Origin: Norana najaformis
Taxonomy: Eukaryota; Annelida; Clitellata; Crassiclitellata; Hormogastridae
Assembly: GCA_964023275.1 (NCBI GenBank)
Contig: OZ029918.1
Location: 15,869,861 to 15,933,860 of the forward strand
Direction of reading: 5' to 3'
DNA: 64,000 nucleotides
Positions 44,555 through 56,829 of the stretch are shown here, in pieces. The notes below the pieces were generated by a model. It made no database searches. It saw only the letters and a program-made list of their open reading frames with translations, and had not been told where the DNA came from. Numbering within the stretch: position 1 is the first letter of the stretch; every line of letters starts with the position of its first letter. The translations under genes were made by a program, and so were the position numbers.

Positions 44555-45440
44555 GGATTACCTAGTTAGCCCTGCAGAAGGGATAGAAGGAAGTAAACTA
44601 CCATTGGAGAAGCAGGTCCTTGGCCACTTTATGCATCGCCACAGTGTACTGAAGAAGATGGCAATGCATTCGCAAAATTACCTAGTTAGCCATGCAGAAG
44701 AGATAGAAGGCAGTGGAGAGGCAGGTCCTTAGCCACTTTATGCGTCACCACGGTATACTGAAAGAGGACATCCGAAATGCAGTGACCCACATTATTAAAG
44801 TTTGGCTCTTCAGGTCGCAGTTCAAACTCTTGGCGAGAGAATCTCGGGGACTGTTAAGTGTGAACATATTTTTTCGCAAAACTTTACATCAAGTACTGGT
44901 TCCTGGCATCTGTGGCTTCCACAGCAGCTAGGAATGACCTGCTCTTCCTGCAGCAACTTGATGCTTACCCTGATTGCGATATCAGTGCAGCTACTTCACA
45001 GAAGCTAGCCAGTCACACATGGTACCTTTCCGAGGATTTCATCCTTCTCAGCCTCTTTGATCCAGAGGTGGACTTGACCACAAAACAGACCATGCTGAAA
45101 GCATCAACAGAGAAAAAAGGAGCAAACAACCCATTGAAACCCATAGAGGTGGACTTGGTGATGGTACAACAGAAGACTCATCGATTTCTTGACATTGTGG
45201 AGCAGAAATGTATTTGGAATGCTGGGCTTGCTGGTCGGTTTCCTAACCGAAGACCCTGATACGTGGAACAGTATGTATGAGTTCAAGGCTTCTGAGGCAG
45301 TCATCAGCACACTAGCAGTCACCAACGATCATGCAAAGCGAGGTGTTGCCATGATCCAAGAAACGGCACAGACAGGGTGCTTTAAGAATGAAGAACAGTT
45401 GCAGTATCCGCTTCAAGTTATCGAACAGAGGCGGGAAAAC
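44555..45440 (+). pseudogene. broken member of an uncharacterised multi-copy protein family
   Basis: Frames in order read: RQVLSHFMRHHGILKEDIRN..THIIK (about 44717-44800), a damaged middle part, ASTAARNDLLFLQQLDAYPD (about 44915), KLASHTWYLSEDFILLSLFDPEVDLTTK, VDLVMVQQKTHRFLDI, then one frame shift to LTEDPDTWNSMYEF, VTNDHAKRGVAMIQE and FKNEEQLQYPLQVIEQRREN followed by a stop (45440). From memory, the set RNDLxFL, WYLSEDxxLxxFD, DPxTW, VxNDxAxRGVAxIQE and ExQxxxLLQVxxxxR marks a family of unannotated proteins found in many copies in invertebrates. An imperfect 109-120 bp duplication repeats the VLGHFMHRH segment upstream (44558-44677 against 44678-44790). The function is unknown. Confidence 0.7.
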
Positions 45441-45834
45441 TAAAAATGTTACTTAAGAAACCATAAAATCATACTGTATACTATACATTCAGTATACAGT
45501 AGTTTGATTTTAAAGACTGTTCTGTATCGGTTTGAGACTTCTAAATAAACACTAAAATAATAGTTTTCATTGCAGCTTGATTTCTTGCATGGCTTAGGCA
45601 AACTGAAGGCAAACATTTTTGAATTCTACCATTTATGCTATATGGCTAAACATTAGGGTCATTGAGCAACCTGTACATATTAAAAATTTTTGCTCAAAAT
45701 TTGCATGTAATATTTTTTGTAATAAGGAATATCTTGAAAGGGTGAGACTTAATATTGCTTTGCAATTAATTTTCGCCATATATATATAAGGACCACCCTA
45801 ATGTACGTAATACATAAATGCATTCATTCATTCA

Positions 45835-46160
45835 GTCATACATGCATACATACATACATACATACGTACATACATACATACATACATACTTACATACTTA
45901 CATCGTTTAGGCTATGTAGAGTAGTCAGTGCCTCTAATTAGTTTCTCTCGAAGCAGCGCTATATAACTTTCCAATTGCAGTTGCATGCATGTGTACATAC
46001 GTACATATATGCATGCATACGTACTTATATACATGCATGCATATGTACATATATATATATACACATCGTTTAGGGTATATAAAAGCGGCTGTATAACTTT
46101 CCAATCCCATTTGCAATTGCATACATACATATATATACATACATACATACCTTGCTACAT
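45835..46160. repeat. (CATA)n/(TACG) microsatellites around an L2-type tail
   Basis: CATA/TACATACG runs at 45838-45903 and 45985-46065, and CATACATA at 46122-46150. Between them are two copies of a tail-like segment (AGCAGCGCTATATAACTTTCCAATTGCAG at 45952, AAAGCGGCTGTATAACTTTCCAATCCCATTTGCA at 46082), which shows that the microsatellite and tail duplicated together. Confidence 0.85.
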
Positions 46161-46164
46161 GCAC

Positions 46165-47320
46165 CCTACCAACTGTTAACCGTAACTATTAATAAAAATT
46201 GTTGTCAGAACCTGGATTTACACGATCATCATTCTAAGCTAAGCACAGGATATCAGCTTATTTAATAGTGCTGCATCAAGTCCATGGGGTTATCCAAAGC
46301 TGCCACGTCAAGAACCAAGTCAGGAGACCAGAAAGAGAAGGGAATAGGAGGGTAGGGTGGGTTGTGTTTACTTATCCTATTAACTGTAACTGTAAATGAC
46401 TGTAACAAATACCAAGTTTAAAACATCTAAAGCGTATAACAGACCGATCACAACATGCTGCCTAACTCTCTCTATGTCAAGACACAGACTACTATGACTA
46501 CTCAACACACCTTAACTATTGTACATACATCAAGTGTATGATTGCACACTATGAGCAGAGCATGACACTTCAGTGACTTGGCACAACACAAATTCATATG
46601 AAACAAATCCCATTAGCTACCCAACCCATCATGCACCCTTGGCATATGATTAATCCTAGGGGCATTACATGTGACAGTCACAATCATGTTTTGTGGCCAA
46701 CAGCCAGACAGTTCTGATTATTGTGAAGGTCACATAACTATATGACTTTAGGCAGATAAAAAATTTTCTGTAAATTCCTTGCTGCCTGACCTAACTTTTC
46801 CAAGCATCTGTTTCCATTATTTCCTGACAGTTTGTGGCTGTTTAGGCCCTAGCAACACTAAACCTATTTCAGCAGGCGTTCGGGAATGTTACTAGGGCAA
46901 AGGTTAGAATGATGATGGTTAAGGTTATGCCTTCTCCCTCCAAGATATGAAATAGAACTCAAAGCCAAGGCAGATATGAATGTAAGAAAATCGATTTTGT
47001 TTTGCACAATATCTGACGTGATTATATGGAAAAGCACATGAAACCACAACAATAAAATGTCTGCAAACGAATTCACTAGTTACTGGAAAATGGGTTTAAT
47101 ACAGATTTAGGCAAATTGTCGCTCAGATCTCAGTGTTGCTGTTAGTCTCACAGATTGAAAGGGTATTCTGCCTCTTGTCTGGAGTTTGCCCTGCAACTGT
47201 TTGCATTTGTAATGTACTGTAACTCCAGAATTTTATAGGAGCCTTTCAAAAGAACTGATTGTGAATGAATCTGAGACAGATCACAAAGCCATGACTTAGG
47301 ACAAATTGCATAACATGTTC
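46165..47320. other. CpG-poor sequence without recognised features
   Basis: A 70-codon minus-strand frame at 47076-46864 is not supported by context. Confidence 0.35.
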
Positions 47321-47329
47321 ATTGATCTA

Positions 47330-48760
47330 CATCAATAAATACCATATGCATGTGTGATTGGAAATTGTTTGGGAGTCTAGACTGTTCTCTGTCCTTGGTT
47401 GTTCTGGTGTTTGTGCACTCTCAGCTGGAGACAAAGCATCTAAATCCGTTCTTTGTGCACTGTCAGATGTAGAGTGCTGGTTGTGATGTTCCAGCTTGAG
47501 CTGAAATCTCAGGCAACTCCAGAATTTAACCAGGCCCCTCTTACCCCCGTGACAATTTTGGCCCACACCAGTTTTTGCCTCAACCTGGCCAAACCTGGGG
47601 GTAAACCTAGGACTGTAGCTGTTCCCAACCACCCACACAATTTCCAGCCTCTACTTGTACTCCCCTTTGATAAAAGGTCCACACCTCCTGACACCAAGAA
47701 CACTCCCACACACTTCCGGTTTGAGGCTGCCTGTTGTTTTCTGCCCAACAACAACTTGGCCACAGAAGCCATTACCACCCCTACCGTGCTTCTCAGCAAC
47801 AGTTTCTGGGTCACTTGGGTTGATGCCCTCTCCCACAAGGCTGGCAGGGGTGGGGGAGTTGATGTCCCACCCACACTTGAACATTCCAGAATTGAAAACT
47901 GTCTGCTTCCTGTTTAACTGACACTTTTTTACTCGCAGAGTCGCTGAACGGTGACAGAACAGGGCAGTGCTGATGCATCTGAAGAATCTAGTCCAGCCCG
48001 TATGCCGTTTTGCATACTTATGGATATATTTACCAGAGCTGTCTATGGCATGCCAACAGAGTCTAAAATAATGAAATTAAATGCTTAAGTTATGCGGAAC
48101 ATAGGACCATAGTTGTTTCCAGCCGCTGGTGCACCTTCCAGCTCCCGCTTGTATCTTTTGCTGGCCAGTGGCAGGACGGTGTTTGGTGATTTGCGGATAC
48201 TGCACGGACGCAATGAGATTGTTCGGACGTCGGCCTACCAACCTTCTAGGAGGCAAAGGCTTCACCCTTCCACTGGGGCATCTGCAAAACCAGATGCAGT
48301 TCATGGTTCCTGCAGATTTGGTGCCTCAGACGCCAATCCCGATGCTGACATCAGGTGGCTTTCAGGTCCAGGATGATGATGACGCTGCCTGTATGGTCTT
48401 GGGGTTGTTGTACCAGCCGGTAAAAATCTGGCTGTCAGCATTGATTGATGGGAGTGGCCAGGGGATTGACATCCTTGAGAATAATATGTCTGCTGTGACT
48501 GTGCCCAAAAGTTGTTGTTTGGATACTGTGGCAGGATAATGGTATGTACTGCCAGCTGGCTTGGGGTGCACGAGGCTTTACCACATACTGGGCTAGCACT
48601 TCTGCAGTTTGCACCATTACATGGAACTTGAGGTTAACTGGCATATGGGAACCCCTGACAGCCACATTCTACCCCTGCCTGCTGTGCACCCAAAAATGGG
48701 TTTACAGACAGTGGTGGTGAAGGATCTCACCTGGAGAATTCATTGAAAAATGGGGAGGGT
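47330..48760. other. coding-like GC-richer block, strand uncertain
   Basis: Within the AT-rich domain this block has overlapping long open frames: 47453-47917 (+, 154 codons, Pro/Thr-rich), 47509-47874 and 47327-47638 (-), 48129-48539 (+, 136 codons) and several minus frames to 48665. The minus-strand reading of 48400-48660 is rich in Gln/Pro/Tyr/His (with PPQYPNNNF-like words), and the plus reading is Ala/Gly/Cys-rich. One or two real exons are plausible, but I recognise no domain and cannot choose the strand. Confidence 0.3.
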
Positions 48761-49049
48761 AGAGGTCAAACGGTCACTGGAGAAAACTGTGTACGTTTAT
48801 GGTTACATTGAGCTCCCACTATACTCCTGCCAACACCCACCCGTAACCCTACTTCAGCTTTTCTGCAGCACAGTATGCATGGATTTCTGTTTGCCTTCAG
48901 AAATTTTGATATTGGGAATTTATTTATCACTTTAATCTTTTGAAGCAGTTTGCAAGAAAAGTTGTTCGTATTTTCACATTTGGCCACTGTGAATAAACTG
49001 TAAATGACAATCTAAACAACCATAACAACAAATAAACTAAAGGGCCCTG

Positions 49050-49460
49050 GTGCTGCTGTTTGCGTGGAACCGAAAATGCAAATCACATGGCTGTAAATGG
49101 AAGTGTTTTGGTGGCCAGATAGATCAGGCAAAGGTCGTGTATTGGTTGGCTCTGCATAACTCATATAGGATTAGACTGTTTCAATGTTTCCTTAGTCGAT
49201 TTGCCATGTGGCATAGTTTGCCAGAGCACTGGGATTACTTCATATCGACAGGCTTTCATTGCTGTTGGCACGCTGGAGAATTACAATTGTCGTGCAGATG
49301 GTTCATTAAAGCACTCGTGGTGGTCCATTATTTTTGGAACATGTGGGTCCCTTGGTCCCTGTGCCCCCCATGTCCCTTACGTGACTTCTTTCTTTGGTAT
49401 CGAATACTTGGGAGTGTTCCTCTAATGCATTCAGAACCATCAGAGTCATACATATGGTAG
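49050..49460 (+). other. open segment, unrecognised
   Basis: A 136-codon Trp/Cys/Phe-rich frame with no ATG of good context. A second frame reads YNCRADGSLKHSWWSIIFG. It may be a mobile-element relic. No family is assigned. Confidence 0.25.
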
Positions 49461-49464
49461 TAAA

Positions 49465-52170
49465 GGTGGAATACACAAAGTGCTCCAGTTGAATGAAGCG
49501 TCAGTGCTAAGTTTGTTTAATGTGGCAACCTATGCCACACGGCAAATGAGTTCATGACAAGAGATGTCGCCTTCGATACTCATCTTCAGGTTTATGCCTG
49601 ATTTTCTGTATTTCTTCAGCCTGCCTATCTTTACACTCTCAAGTATTACTAGCCCTTTGTCCGTCTGCCTGTATGTCTCTGTCATTTCTATTCTTTGTCT
49701 TTCTATAGCCTACAACTAGGGATTGATCAGTTGTAATGATAAGTATGGCAATGAATCTTTGGCAACTGTAAGCTTGTTTCCCATTTGCCTAAACGCAGTA
49801 TGTGGCTCAGGATGCTTTCAGTGGATGCTGTCCTATCAACCAATCAGTTTATTGTGTTCTGAATATACTATTCATTCATACTTGACTTCCCTCTGTGGTG
49901 TATTAGTGGGTGGCAGTCTCTACCGTGACATAAAAAGCGACCAATTTTGTGAGAGTAATTAAGGATATCCAGAACTGTGCCGCTGTCTTGCACATAGATT
50001 CCATTGTGTAGAGCATTGTGATGGAATGCAGCGCATAATTTTTCTGTGGTTTCAGGGCTTGTAGGTTTTTTAGTGAGATGGACACAGACTATTTGTGGAT
50101 AAGTTATTTGCAGTTGTCACCAATTTATCACAAATGGGCAGGAGAATGAAAAGCCTGTGTACATGCTCGCTAATCTAGTAGAAACTAATCTGCTTGGCAG
50201 ATAAATGGAACATCAGTGTATGGTTGCCTCTAGGTGAACACAGTCGGTGTGTAAAAAATCCAAGATCAATACAGTTAAAATTCCACAAGGTTTTTTTGGC
50301 AAAGACTAGTGAGGAAATGGAATTTGGAAAAGCTAGAGAGATACTCAAAATGACCATGAGATTCAGTTTTTGTCAGCACAAACAATGAGGTTAGGGTCAA
50401 ATTAGAGTGGGGGTTATTTTAAACAACACTGGGCACAATCTGTTGGAACAAGATTTAAAAAATTATGCAGACCGCTTAACCGATGATGTACGAGTGTATC
50501 TGAACAATTGTACAGTGTTTAAAATTCTTTTTGAAGATGTAAATTTATGTTCATGTATTGAGCATGTTGCTTTTTCACTGGTTGCTGCATAAATCACTGG
50601 ATAACTAAACTGTACAAAATTTTTTGAATATTCTAGTATCTATGGTTTGTTTTCAGTTGAACTGTAAATTAAAGTTTAATTTTCAAACTGTGACATCATT
50701 TGATTGTTCTTTTTACCATCATTGAGCTTTTTCATGTATAGTGTGCAATTTTGTTTATAAAGTGTAATCACTTGTCTTGCAACAATAAACTTTACTTACT
50801 TACTTATTTAGGTGTACCTGAAACAGTGTCTTTTGAATTTCTATATGAATGTTGTTATACAAGTGTGTTTTTGCAATATACGTATTTGAATGTGTTTGCA
50901 TGTGTTGTGGTCTCTCTGTGGCTGTGAGTGCATTTGTCTCTGTTAAACATGTGCTCCTGTGTCCATGTGTAAAAGTTGCTCTAAAGTCATATACGGAGTC
51001 AACTGCCTTTTCCAAATTTGTCTTGATGAAACGATCCAACAAGTTCACGTGCCATCGTTGTCTCTGAAGATTTAAAGTTTCTTGGCCTGCTCATCCTGCC
51101 AATCCTGCATCTTAGTTCACAGAAGACCACCAAAGTGGATTTTAGGTTGCTTTGTTGTCCTCTAATCTGCACTGTGTTGTCTCATTGCAAATGCACGAAG
51201 TGGTGCACCACGCTGGCCGATCACACTCCACACCATCATTGCCGGCTGCATGGCAGATAAATGGAAATGAGATGAAAAACACAGAGTCATCCGTTGTCGA
51301 TCCATTGGCAAAATTAAAGTTATATTGTGGTGGAACATGTGTGTCTCCATTGTGTGCTTGCACTGGACCTCCACGGCGCCAGTTGTGCTGCTAGAAGTGC
51401 ACTAATCTTCTCTCGCATCCAGGGAAATTGTATGATGCGGTGCACATGTGGCGTAATAAGCATCCTTGATTTATTCTCCATTTTTCAATTGACATCATCA
51501 TTCCGATCTCTGACTGCTGATAAATTGGACGGATTCTCCAACGGTTGAATATTGCCGAGACACGCCATGCAGTCCGTATAATGCAATCTGTCGGTGAGTA
51601 GAACTGCTGCAATATGGGGCTGTTTCCAGGCACCCTGCTGTGGTGCAAACTGCTGTGGTGGGTACCATTCCAAATGGCCAATACACGGATAAGAACTGTC
51701 ACTTTTAAACATGGTCGTTGAAAGAGTCATGGAAAATTTATGAATCACACCAGAGAGTGAGGATAGGAACCTGTTTTGGAGCTGATTTACAAAATTTATG
51801 GAACGAAAAGTCTCCTGAAAGCTAATTTGAGTGCTTATTTTATAGACTTTTTGGTTAGTTTATTATGCGTTTGTGAAGTCTAGTGTTCTGCTGGTACTGG
51901 CAGAATTTATGCTCTGGTGTGGACTGGTTAATCAATAAAGGGCCTTCAAAGCCAGTTACATTTTTGTTAGCTGTTGCTGCAATAATGAATGTTGTTGAGA
52001 AATAATGTTGCTCATTGTTAGGATGCTGAGAGTCTTGGCTGAAGTGTTTTCAAGTCAGTGCACCATGCTTACATTTCAGTGTTTGTATGTAGTCTGATGC
52101 TGCAGATGCTGATAAAGATCGCAAGTTGTTAAAGAAACAGGAAGGAAGAACATTGTTCAGTGTTTTAGGT
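49465..52170. other. CpG-poor sequence with several unsupported open frames
   Basis: Frames at 50194-50592 (+) and 51142-51748 (-) have moderate length. The minus frame near 51300-51200 contains HFHLSAMQPAMMVWSVIGQ, faintly like a Tc1 MVWG block. None is firm. AATAAA with a TTACTTACTT run occurs near 50785-50810. Confidence 0.3.
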
Positions 52171-52179
52171 GCATTAAGT

Positions 52180-52295
52180 CTAACATTCCTCACCATGGAA
52201 TTTGGCTTGGACAGTGATGATTTTGTTTAGCAGCAACCATCGACTGATGCCTTGAGCATTATTATGTAGAAGTTCTTAGATTAACATTGATGAGC
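52180..52295 (+). mobile_element. LINE 3'-end fragment
   Basis: Reads CAACCATCGACTGATGCCTTGAG..AGAAGTTCTTAGATTAACATTGATG, the same 3'UTR end as at 34450-34500 and 55010-55060. Confidence 0.65.
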
Positions 52296-52739
52296 ACTGG
52301 AGTACTGAATGAAGTAAGGTGTAGTTGTTGTGGGAGGCCTTGTGAGTCAACAATCTAGAATGCTTTTTACAAGGTGGTTAACAAAGTAACTTGTTTTTGC
52401 TTTGCTGTGATGTTATTTACACCTCATCCAAAAGATCCTTCAACCTTTTCTGTAGAACTGTGTGAGCAAGCAGTCGACCTTTACCTTTAATATTTTCATA
52501 ACAGTTTCCTTGCACTTGTTTCTTTTGGTCTGATGCTTATCTCTAATCAGTATGCAGTGTGCCATTAACCACAGGTTGTTTGTTTAACGTTTAGTAATTA
52601 CTTCCTCAGTGTAAGTAAGCATTAGACATTTTAAAATGCTAACTTAAACTTATCAAATGGCCAAAATCTAGCAGCAAAATATCATGACAGCAGTTTTGCA
52701 CAAGGACTGAAAAATGTGAAAAGCAACATTTAAAAAATG

Positions 52740-52862
52740 CGGGCTGAAACTTCGTGGCGTGGCCCTCCACACACTTGGTCTGGCCTGGACCATGAAAAAG
52801 AACGGGCCAAGCCAGGCCGCCCGGTTCGGCCCAGCCTGATGCTGATCTCTAGATAGGAGGGA
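52740..52862 (-). mobile_element. hAT-like MITE fragment
   Basis: On the minus strand it starts CTAGAGATCAGCATCAGGCTGGGCC and continues with GGCCTGGCTTGGCCCG blocks. It shares its terminal word and GGCCC-rich body with 63793-63900 on the plus strand. TAGAGATG termini with GGCCC-rich interiors are common in hAT-type elements. Confidence 0.45.
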
Positions 52863-53069
52863 TGTGGTAATGCTTGGATGTCCTGGTAGCTGCTTGGGCA
52901 AGTGAATTTTATATGAGTTGAAGATGCCTAAGCTGTGCATGTATTCAAGATTAAGGAAAAGGGAAATACAGTAGTCAAACTTAGAGTGGAGAGTGGAGGT
53001 AATGATGGTAGAGACAGTTTTAAAATTGGCCTTAAAATAAATACGGCAAAGGTCACAAATATGAATGAA

Positions 53070-53485
53070 GCTACAGTCGGTCCTTAACTGGGCTGCCTAG
53101 GTCATAGACAACTTGCCTAACTTTTTGCATATCCCCAACTATGTGAATGATACATTGCATTGGCTTCCGGCCGAGAAGAGAATTCAAGATACTTCTCATA
53201 GACTTTGATAGCTGGCTCAGCTCTAGAATACATCAGCGAGCTGTCATACCCGTTGCAAGCCAATCAGCAAAAGCTGCGATCAGCTGCACGTGGACAGGTT
53301 ATAATTCTGCGCTCCTGGATGATGGCACTGAGGCTAACAGATTGTGCTTTCTTGTGTGTGAGACTTTCTCTCTGGAACAGTCTTCCTTCAGAAATTTGAA
53401 CTTTTGTTCCTTAGCAGCTCAAGAAACATTCTTGGTCCATCTTAAAACATACGTTTTTGGAACTTCTAGATAGCAATGCCATAGA
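53070..53485 (+). mobile_element. LINE reverse transcriptase C-terminal fragment
   Basis: Reads LQSVLNWAA, then VIDNLPNFLHIPNYVNDTLHWLPAEKRIQ. After shifts it reads RSAARGQVIILRS, LCVRLSLWNSLPSEI and FLVHLKTYVF. These are the successive C-terminal motifs of CR1/L2 ORF2. It lies tail to tail with the minus-strand copy at 53.66-54.29 kb. Confidence 0.8.
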
Positions 53486-53659
53486 GCCTTATAACGTGGT
53501 ATATAAGTTCTTGGATACATACGTACATACATGCATACATGAAGCATGTGCAAGAATGGTTGGAGATGTGATTTGAAATTGAGAGGTGGGTCAAAGGTAA
53601 TGTCACTATTGTGAACAGTTCAGTCAAAGGTGAAAGTGAGAATGAAGTAATTAGTTGAT

Positions 53660-54290
53660 ACGTGGGTGGAAGAGCCAGGCTTATCTTAATCTGATCTGGT
53701 AGACCTATTTGAATGAATTAAGTTTTGGCAGGGTTGAGGCAGAGGAGGTCGGAGGACATCCACTTTGAGAATTGACTGACAAGATCAAGCAACTGAGTGA
53801 TGGATGGGAAAAGGAACTTGGAGAGAAGAATATGAAGAGTTGAGTGTCATCAGCATAAAGATGGTGGTTGACTGAAGAGAATTCTATGAAACAGCTCTGT
53901 GGCATAGTGTACAAAATGAAGAGAAGTGGCCTTATGATGGAACCTTGAGGGACATCAGAAGAGAGAGGGAGCTAGGGATTGTGAACAATGACACAGCTTT
54001 TACAGAAAAGGAGCGAGAAGACAAGCAAGACCGGAACCAAAGAAGGACAGTATCAGAGATACCAAACCAGGAAGATAGTCATTGAAGAAGTCATGATCAA
54101 TGGTGTCAAACACAGCAGAGATGTCGAAAAGACAGAGACAGGAGACTTGTTGACCACTATTGGCAGAGACTAGTTTGTTGTATAGAGAAACAACCAGGGT
54201 TTCAGTGGAGTGGTGTTTAATGATTGGTAGGGATTGAGAAATGAGTTAGGAGAAAGTTAGTCATTTAGCAGGGCAAAGACATGCATTCAG
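53660..54290 (-). mobile_element. LINE reverse transcriptase palm fragment
   Basis: The minus strand reads VVSLYNKLVSANSGQQ, palm motif A CLFDISAVFDTIDH (about 54130-54090), motif B SDVPQGSIIRPLLFILYT (about 53960-53910) and motif C HHLYADDTQLF (about 53850), then NSQSGCPPTSS in place of the usual WMxxNxLxLN. Both catalytic positions (FDT and YADD) survive, but frame breaks and both truncations make it inactive. Confidence 0.85.
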
Positions 54291-54639
54291 TGTGACAAGA
54301 GAACATTATAGTTGTGAATTTGTCAGGCAGTATAAGAGTTTCAAACCAGTTTACTATTGGTGTTGGATCTTCTCATACTTAACTGAATAAGCGTCCAGGG
54401 CTTATGATGTTCGTACAAGTATTGCATGTAAATGTATTGAAGAATGCAAATTTAGGTCAGAAATTAATTGAAAAATAATTATGTAGTGGTTGTAGGCTAA
54501 CTGATGCTAAGCAACAGAATTTAGCATTGAAAATATATGGACTAAAAGTAGAAATAGAAAGGAAAGAAAACAGTTTGTTTATGGCTACTAAGCAACTAGG
54601 TTAAGTCTGAATTTGGGTTACAAGTAAAACTGTAAAATT

Positions 54640-55065
54640 CTTTGCAGTGCCATGCCAGAACGGCCAGGGCCCAAATAGCTCCAGCACCCAAAACAAGACT
54701 CCAGTGCCCAAATGTCACATACCCTTCCGGCAGATATTGCATTGTATGAAGAGACCTTTGACTCATGTTGTGCCTTGTACCAGGATAGTGTTGGGCTCTT
54801 GGGTGTTCTTGGTGGCTAGTCTGAGGCTTTGGAATTCACTATGCATTTCTTTGTGTTCTGTCAGTTCCTTGATGTCATTCCGGTCTAAAATCAGTACTCG
54901 TCTTCTTCAACTTGTTTACCCACCATAGCCTGACTATTGGTTTGTCTGCCCTACCAGATTTGACCATGCTTCTCCAGTGCATTGTGATTTTGACTGTGGT
55001 TTTGAGTTGAAGTGACCATCGATTGATGCCTTGTGCAGAAGTCATTAGATTAGTATGAAGGTTAG
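54640..55065 (+). mobile_element. LINE C-terminus and 3'UTR
   Basis: Reads VLGSWVFLVASLRLWNSL, then SVSSLMSFRSKISTRLLQL to a stop, and a 3'UTR with GTGACCATCGATTGATGCCTTGTGCAGAAGTCATTAGATTAG. It is the same subfamily as 32.8-34.5 kb. Confidence 0.8.
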
Positions 55066-55069
55066 CAAG

Positions 55070-56525
55070 GCAGTGAACAGTCAGTTATGGGACAAAATTA
55101 GGTCAGATATTGTACCATTTTATCACTCAGTACCATTTTATTACTCAATAATGACCATATCGATTTAAGCACCTGCATTGTTTTGCCTGTTGTTGTATGA
55201 AGCAAAAGTTTGTCTGTTGTTGAATTCTTGCTGTTGTGCTTGCGTTTGAGGCGAAAGATCCCTCGACCCTGAGACCATGCTTATGAGTTCTGAGGAGTTT
55301 CTGTGGAAACTAGTGCATTACTTTTATTCTTTGGTGGATTTCCATTTCTGGCATTTCTATAGTCGCAAATGATTTTTCAAATGCAGTTTTTGCACACCTC
55401 AAGAAACGTATGCTAGAACAATCAGCATCCAGCATCTAATGGCATTGGTTCCTGATACCATTCCTGACTACATTTGATAAGGGTGTGTATATCATCTGAC
55501 CTGACAATATTCTGTTTGCATGTACTCCGGGTGTGTATCTCCTGTCTTTTTGCCTCACGATACCCTTTTAAGTGTTTGTTTGGTCTTAAAGTTAAGATTT
55601 TACTCTTAACTTTTAAAATTTATTTAAGCAACATGTCTTGTAAACTTCCAGACAGTGAATTACTGAGGCACAGAAGTAGTCTGTGAAGAATAACACTGTT
55701 GGTGTGTTTTTTGAGTCTGGATCAGAGTATCCTGCTGTAATGATTGGTAGAGAAAGCCAAATTTAGTTGTGTTTTCTTGTCTGCCTGACATTTTCAAGTC
55801 ACCTGGGGCCTGTTGCTTTAATGATTTAGGATGCTGCAGCCACTACAAAGTTTCCATGGCTTTTCAACATGTACACTTCTCCAAGGGTCATATCATAGAT
55901 CACTAGCATGTATAATGCGACGTCTATTGCTGTTGCTCGTCTGCTTAGGCAGCGGTCCAGATCGGACTTAGGCTGGGTTTAATGGAGCTCCAGGGACTCG
56001 GACACATGGGCCTTGTACAACTGCAGATTGCTGTCAACAGGATATTGGTGGGTTTTACGGCCCCCTGCATAGCCTGAAAAGGGTGGAGTCTGTCGGTCTC
56101 AATGCCAAGTGCCACTCCTTGGAGAATGCAAGTGTTCTGATCCCATCTGATGTGGAACCCCCCCCATTGATATGCCCATTCACTTCAATTTCAATTTGTC
56201 ACCAGTGCACAAAGACCCCTGATCTCGCCATTCTCATATATCTGTGCTGTTGGTGTCAATGTGCCCTGCCTTTCAGCTGTTCACCTTTCATTATTCAGTT
56301 CTTGGTAGGTATTGACAGCTGCAACAAGGCTTTTGGCAGAACAGCTTGAGCTGTTATGATATACAGGTCCTTTATTAGATAGTAAATTCCCAAAAATGGT
56401 TACAGTTATGGAGCATCCTCTTACTGAGTTCAAAACTAACTCAGGAACAGTTTCTTGTGCAGAGCTTAATGATCCTAGGTAAGTCATGTGGCGTTGCCTT
56501 CAAAGACGTCTGACTTGTTTGGGGT
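55070..56525. other. CpG-poor sequence without recognised features
   Basis: Open frames at 55474-55686 and 56083-56349 (+) are not supported by motif or splice context. Confidence 0.3.
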
Positions 56526-56539
56526 TAGTTTACAGCAGC

Positions 56540-56612
56540 TGTGTGATGTAATGTGAGATATGAGAGAAACGTGGAAGACATGCTATCAACCTGGCCGCAG
56601 AATTAGTACTGA
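56540..56612 (-). mobile_element. short LINE fragment (copy A subfamily)
   Basis: The minus strand reads AARLIACLPRFSHISHYITQLL, which matches ARLITRLPRFSHISDYIIQQL in the 23-kb copy. The nucleotide sequence also aligns (GAGATATGAGAGAAACG..GGAAGAC). Confidence 0.75.
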
Positions 56613-56829
56613 CTGTTGATTTGCTGAGCAGGTAGGCCTTGTGTGACTCCTGTCTGTGTGAGCTGTGCCACTGAGGTGTGATCGCTTGTCGAACACCACA
56701 CTTACATGACATGACCAGACTCACTGGCAATGCATGTGTCCTAGATCAGTTTGAGCAGGACCAATGAATGTCCCTTTATTGAAGCTTGATTGTAGCTTTG
56801 GCATCAGGTCACTTGCTTCTAGCACACCA

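Noticed and set aside
51142-51750. Minus-strand frames with HFHLSAMQPAMMVWSVIGQ, suggestive of a Tc1/Tc3 transposase
   Set aside because: Only one short motif resembles the MVWG block. There is no catalytic acid, helix-turn-helix or terminal repeat, and the adjoining frames do not fit.
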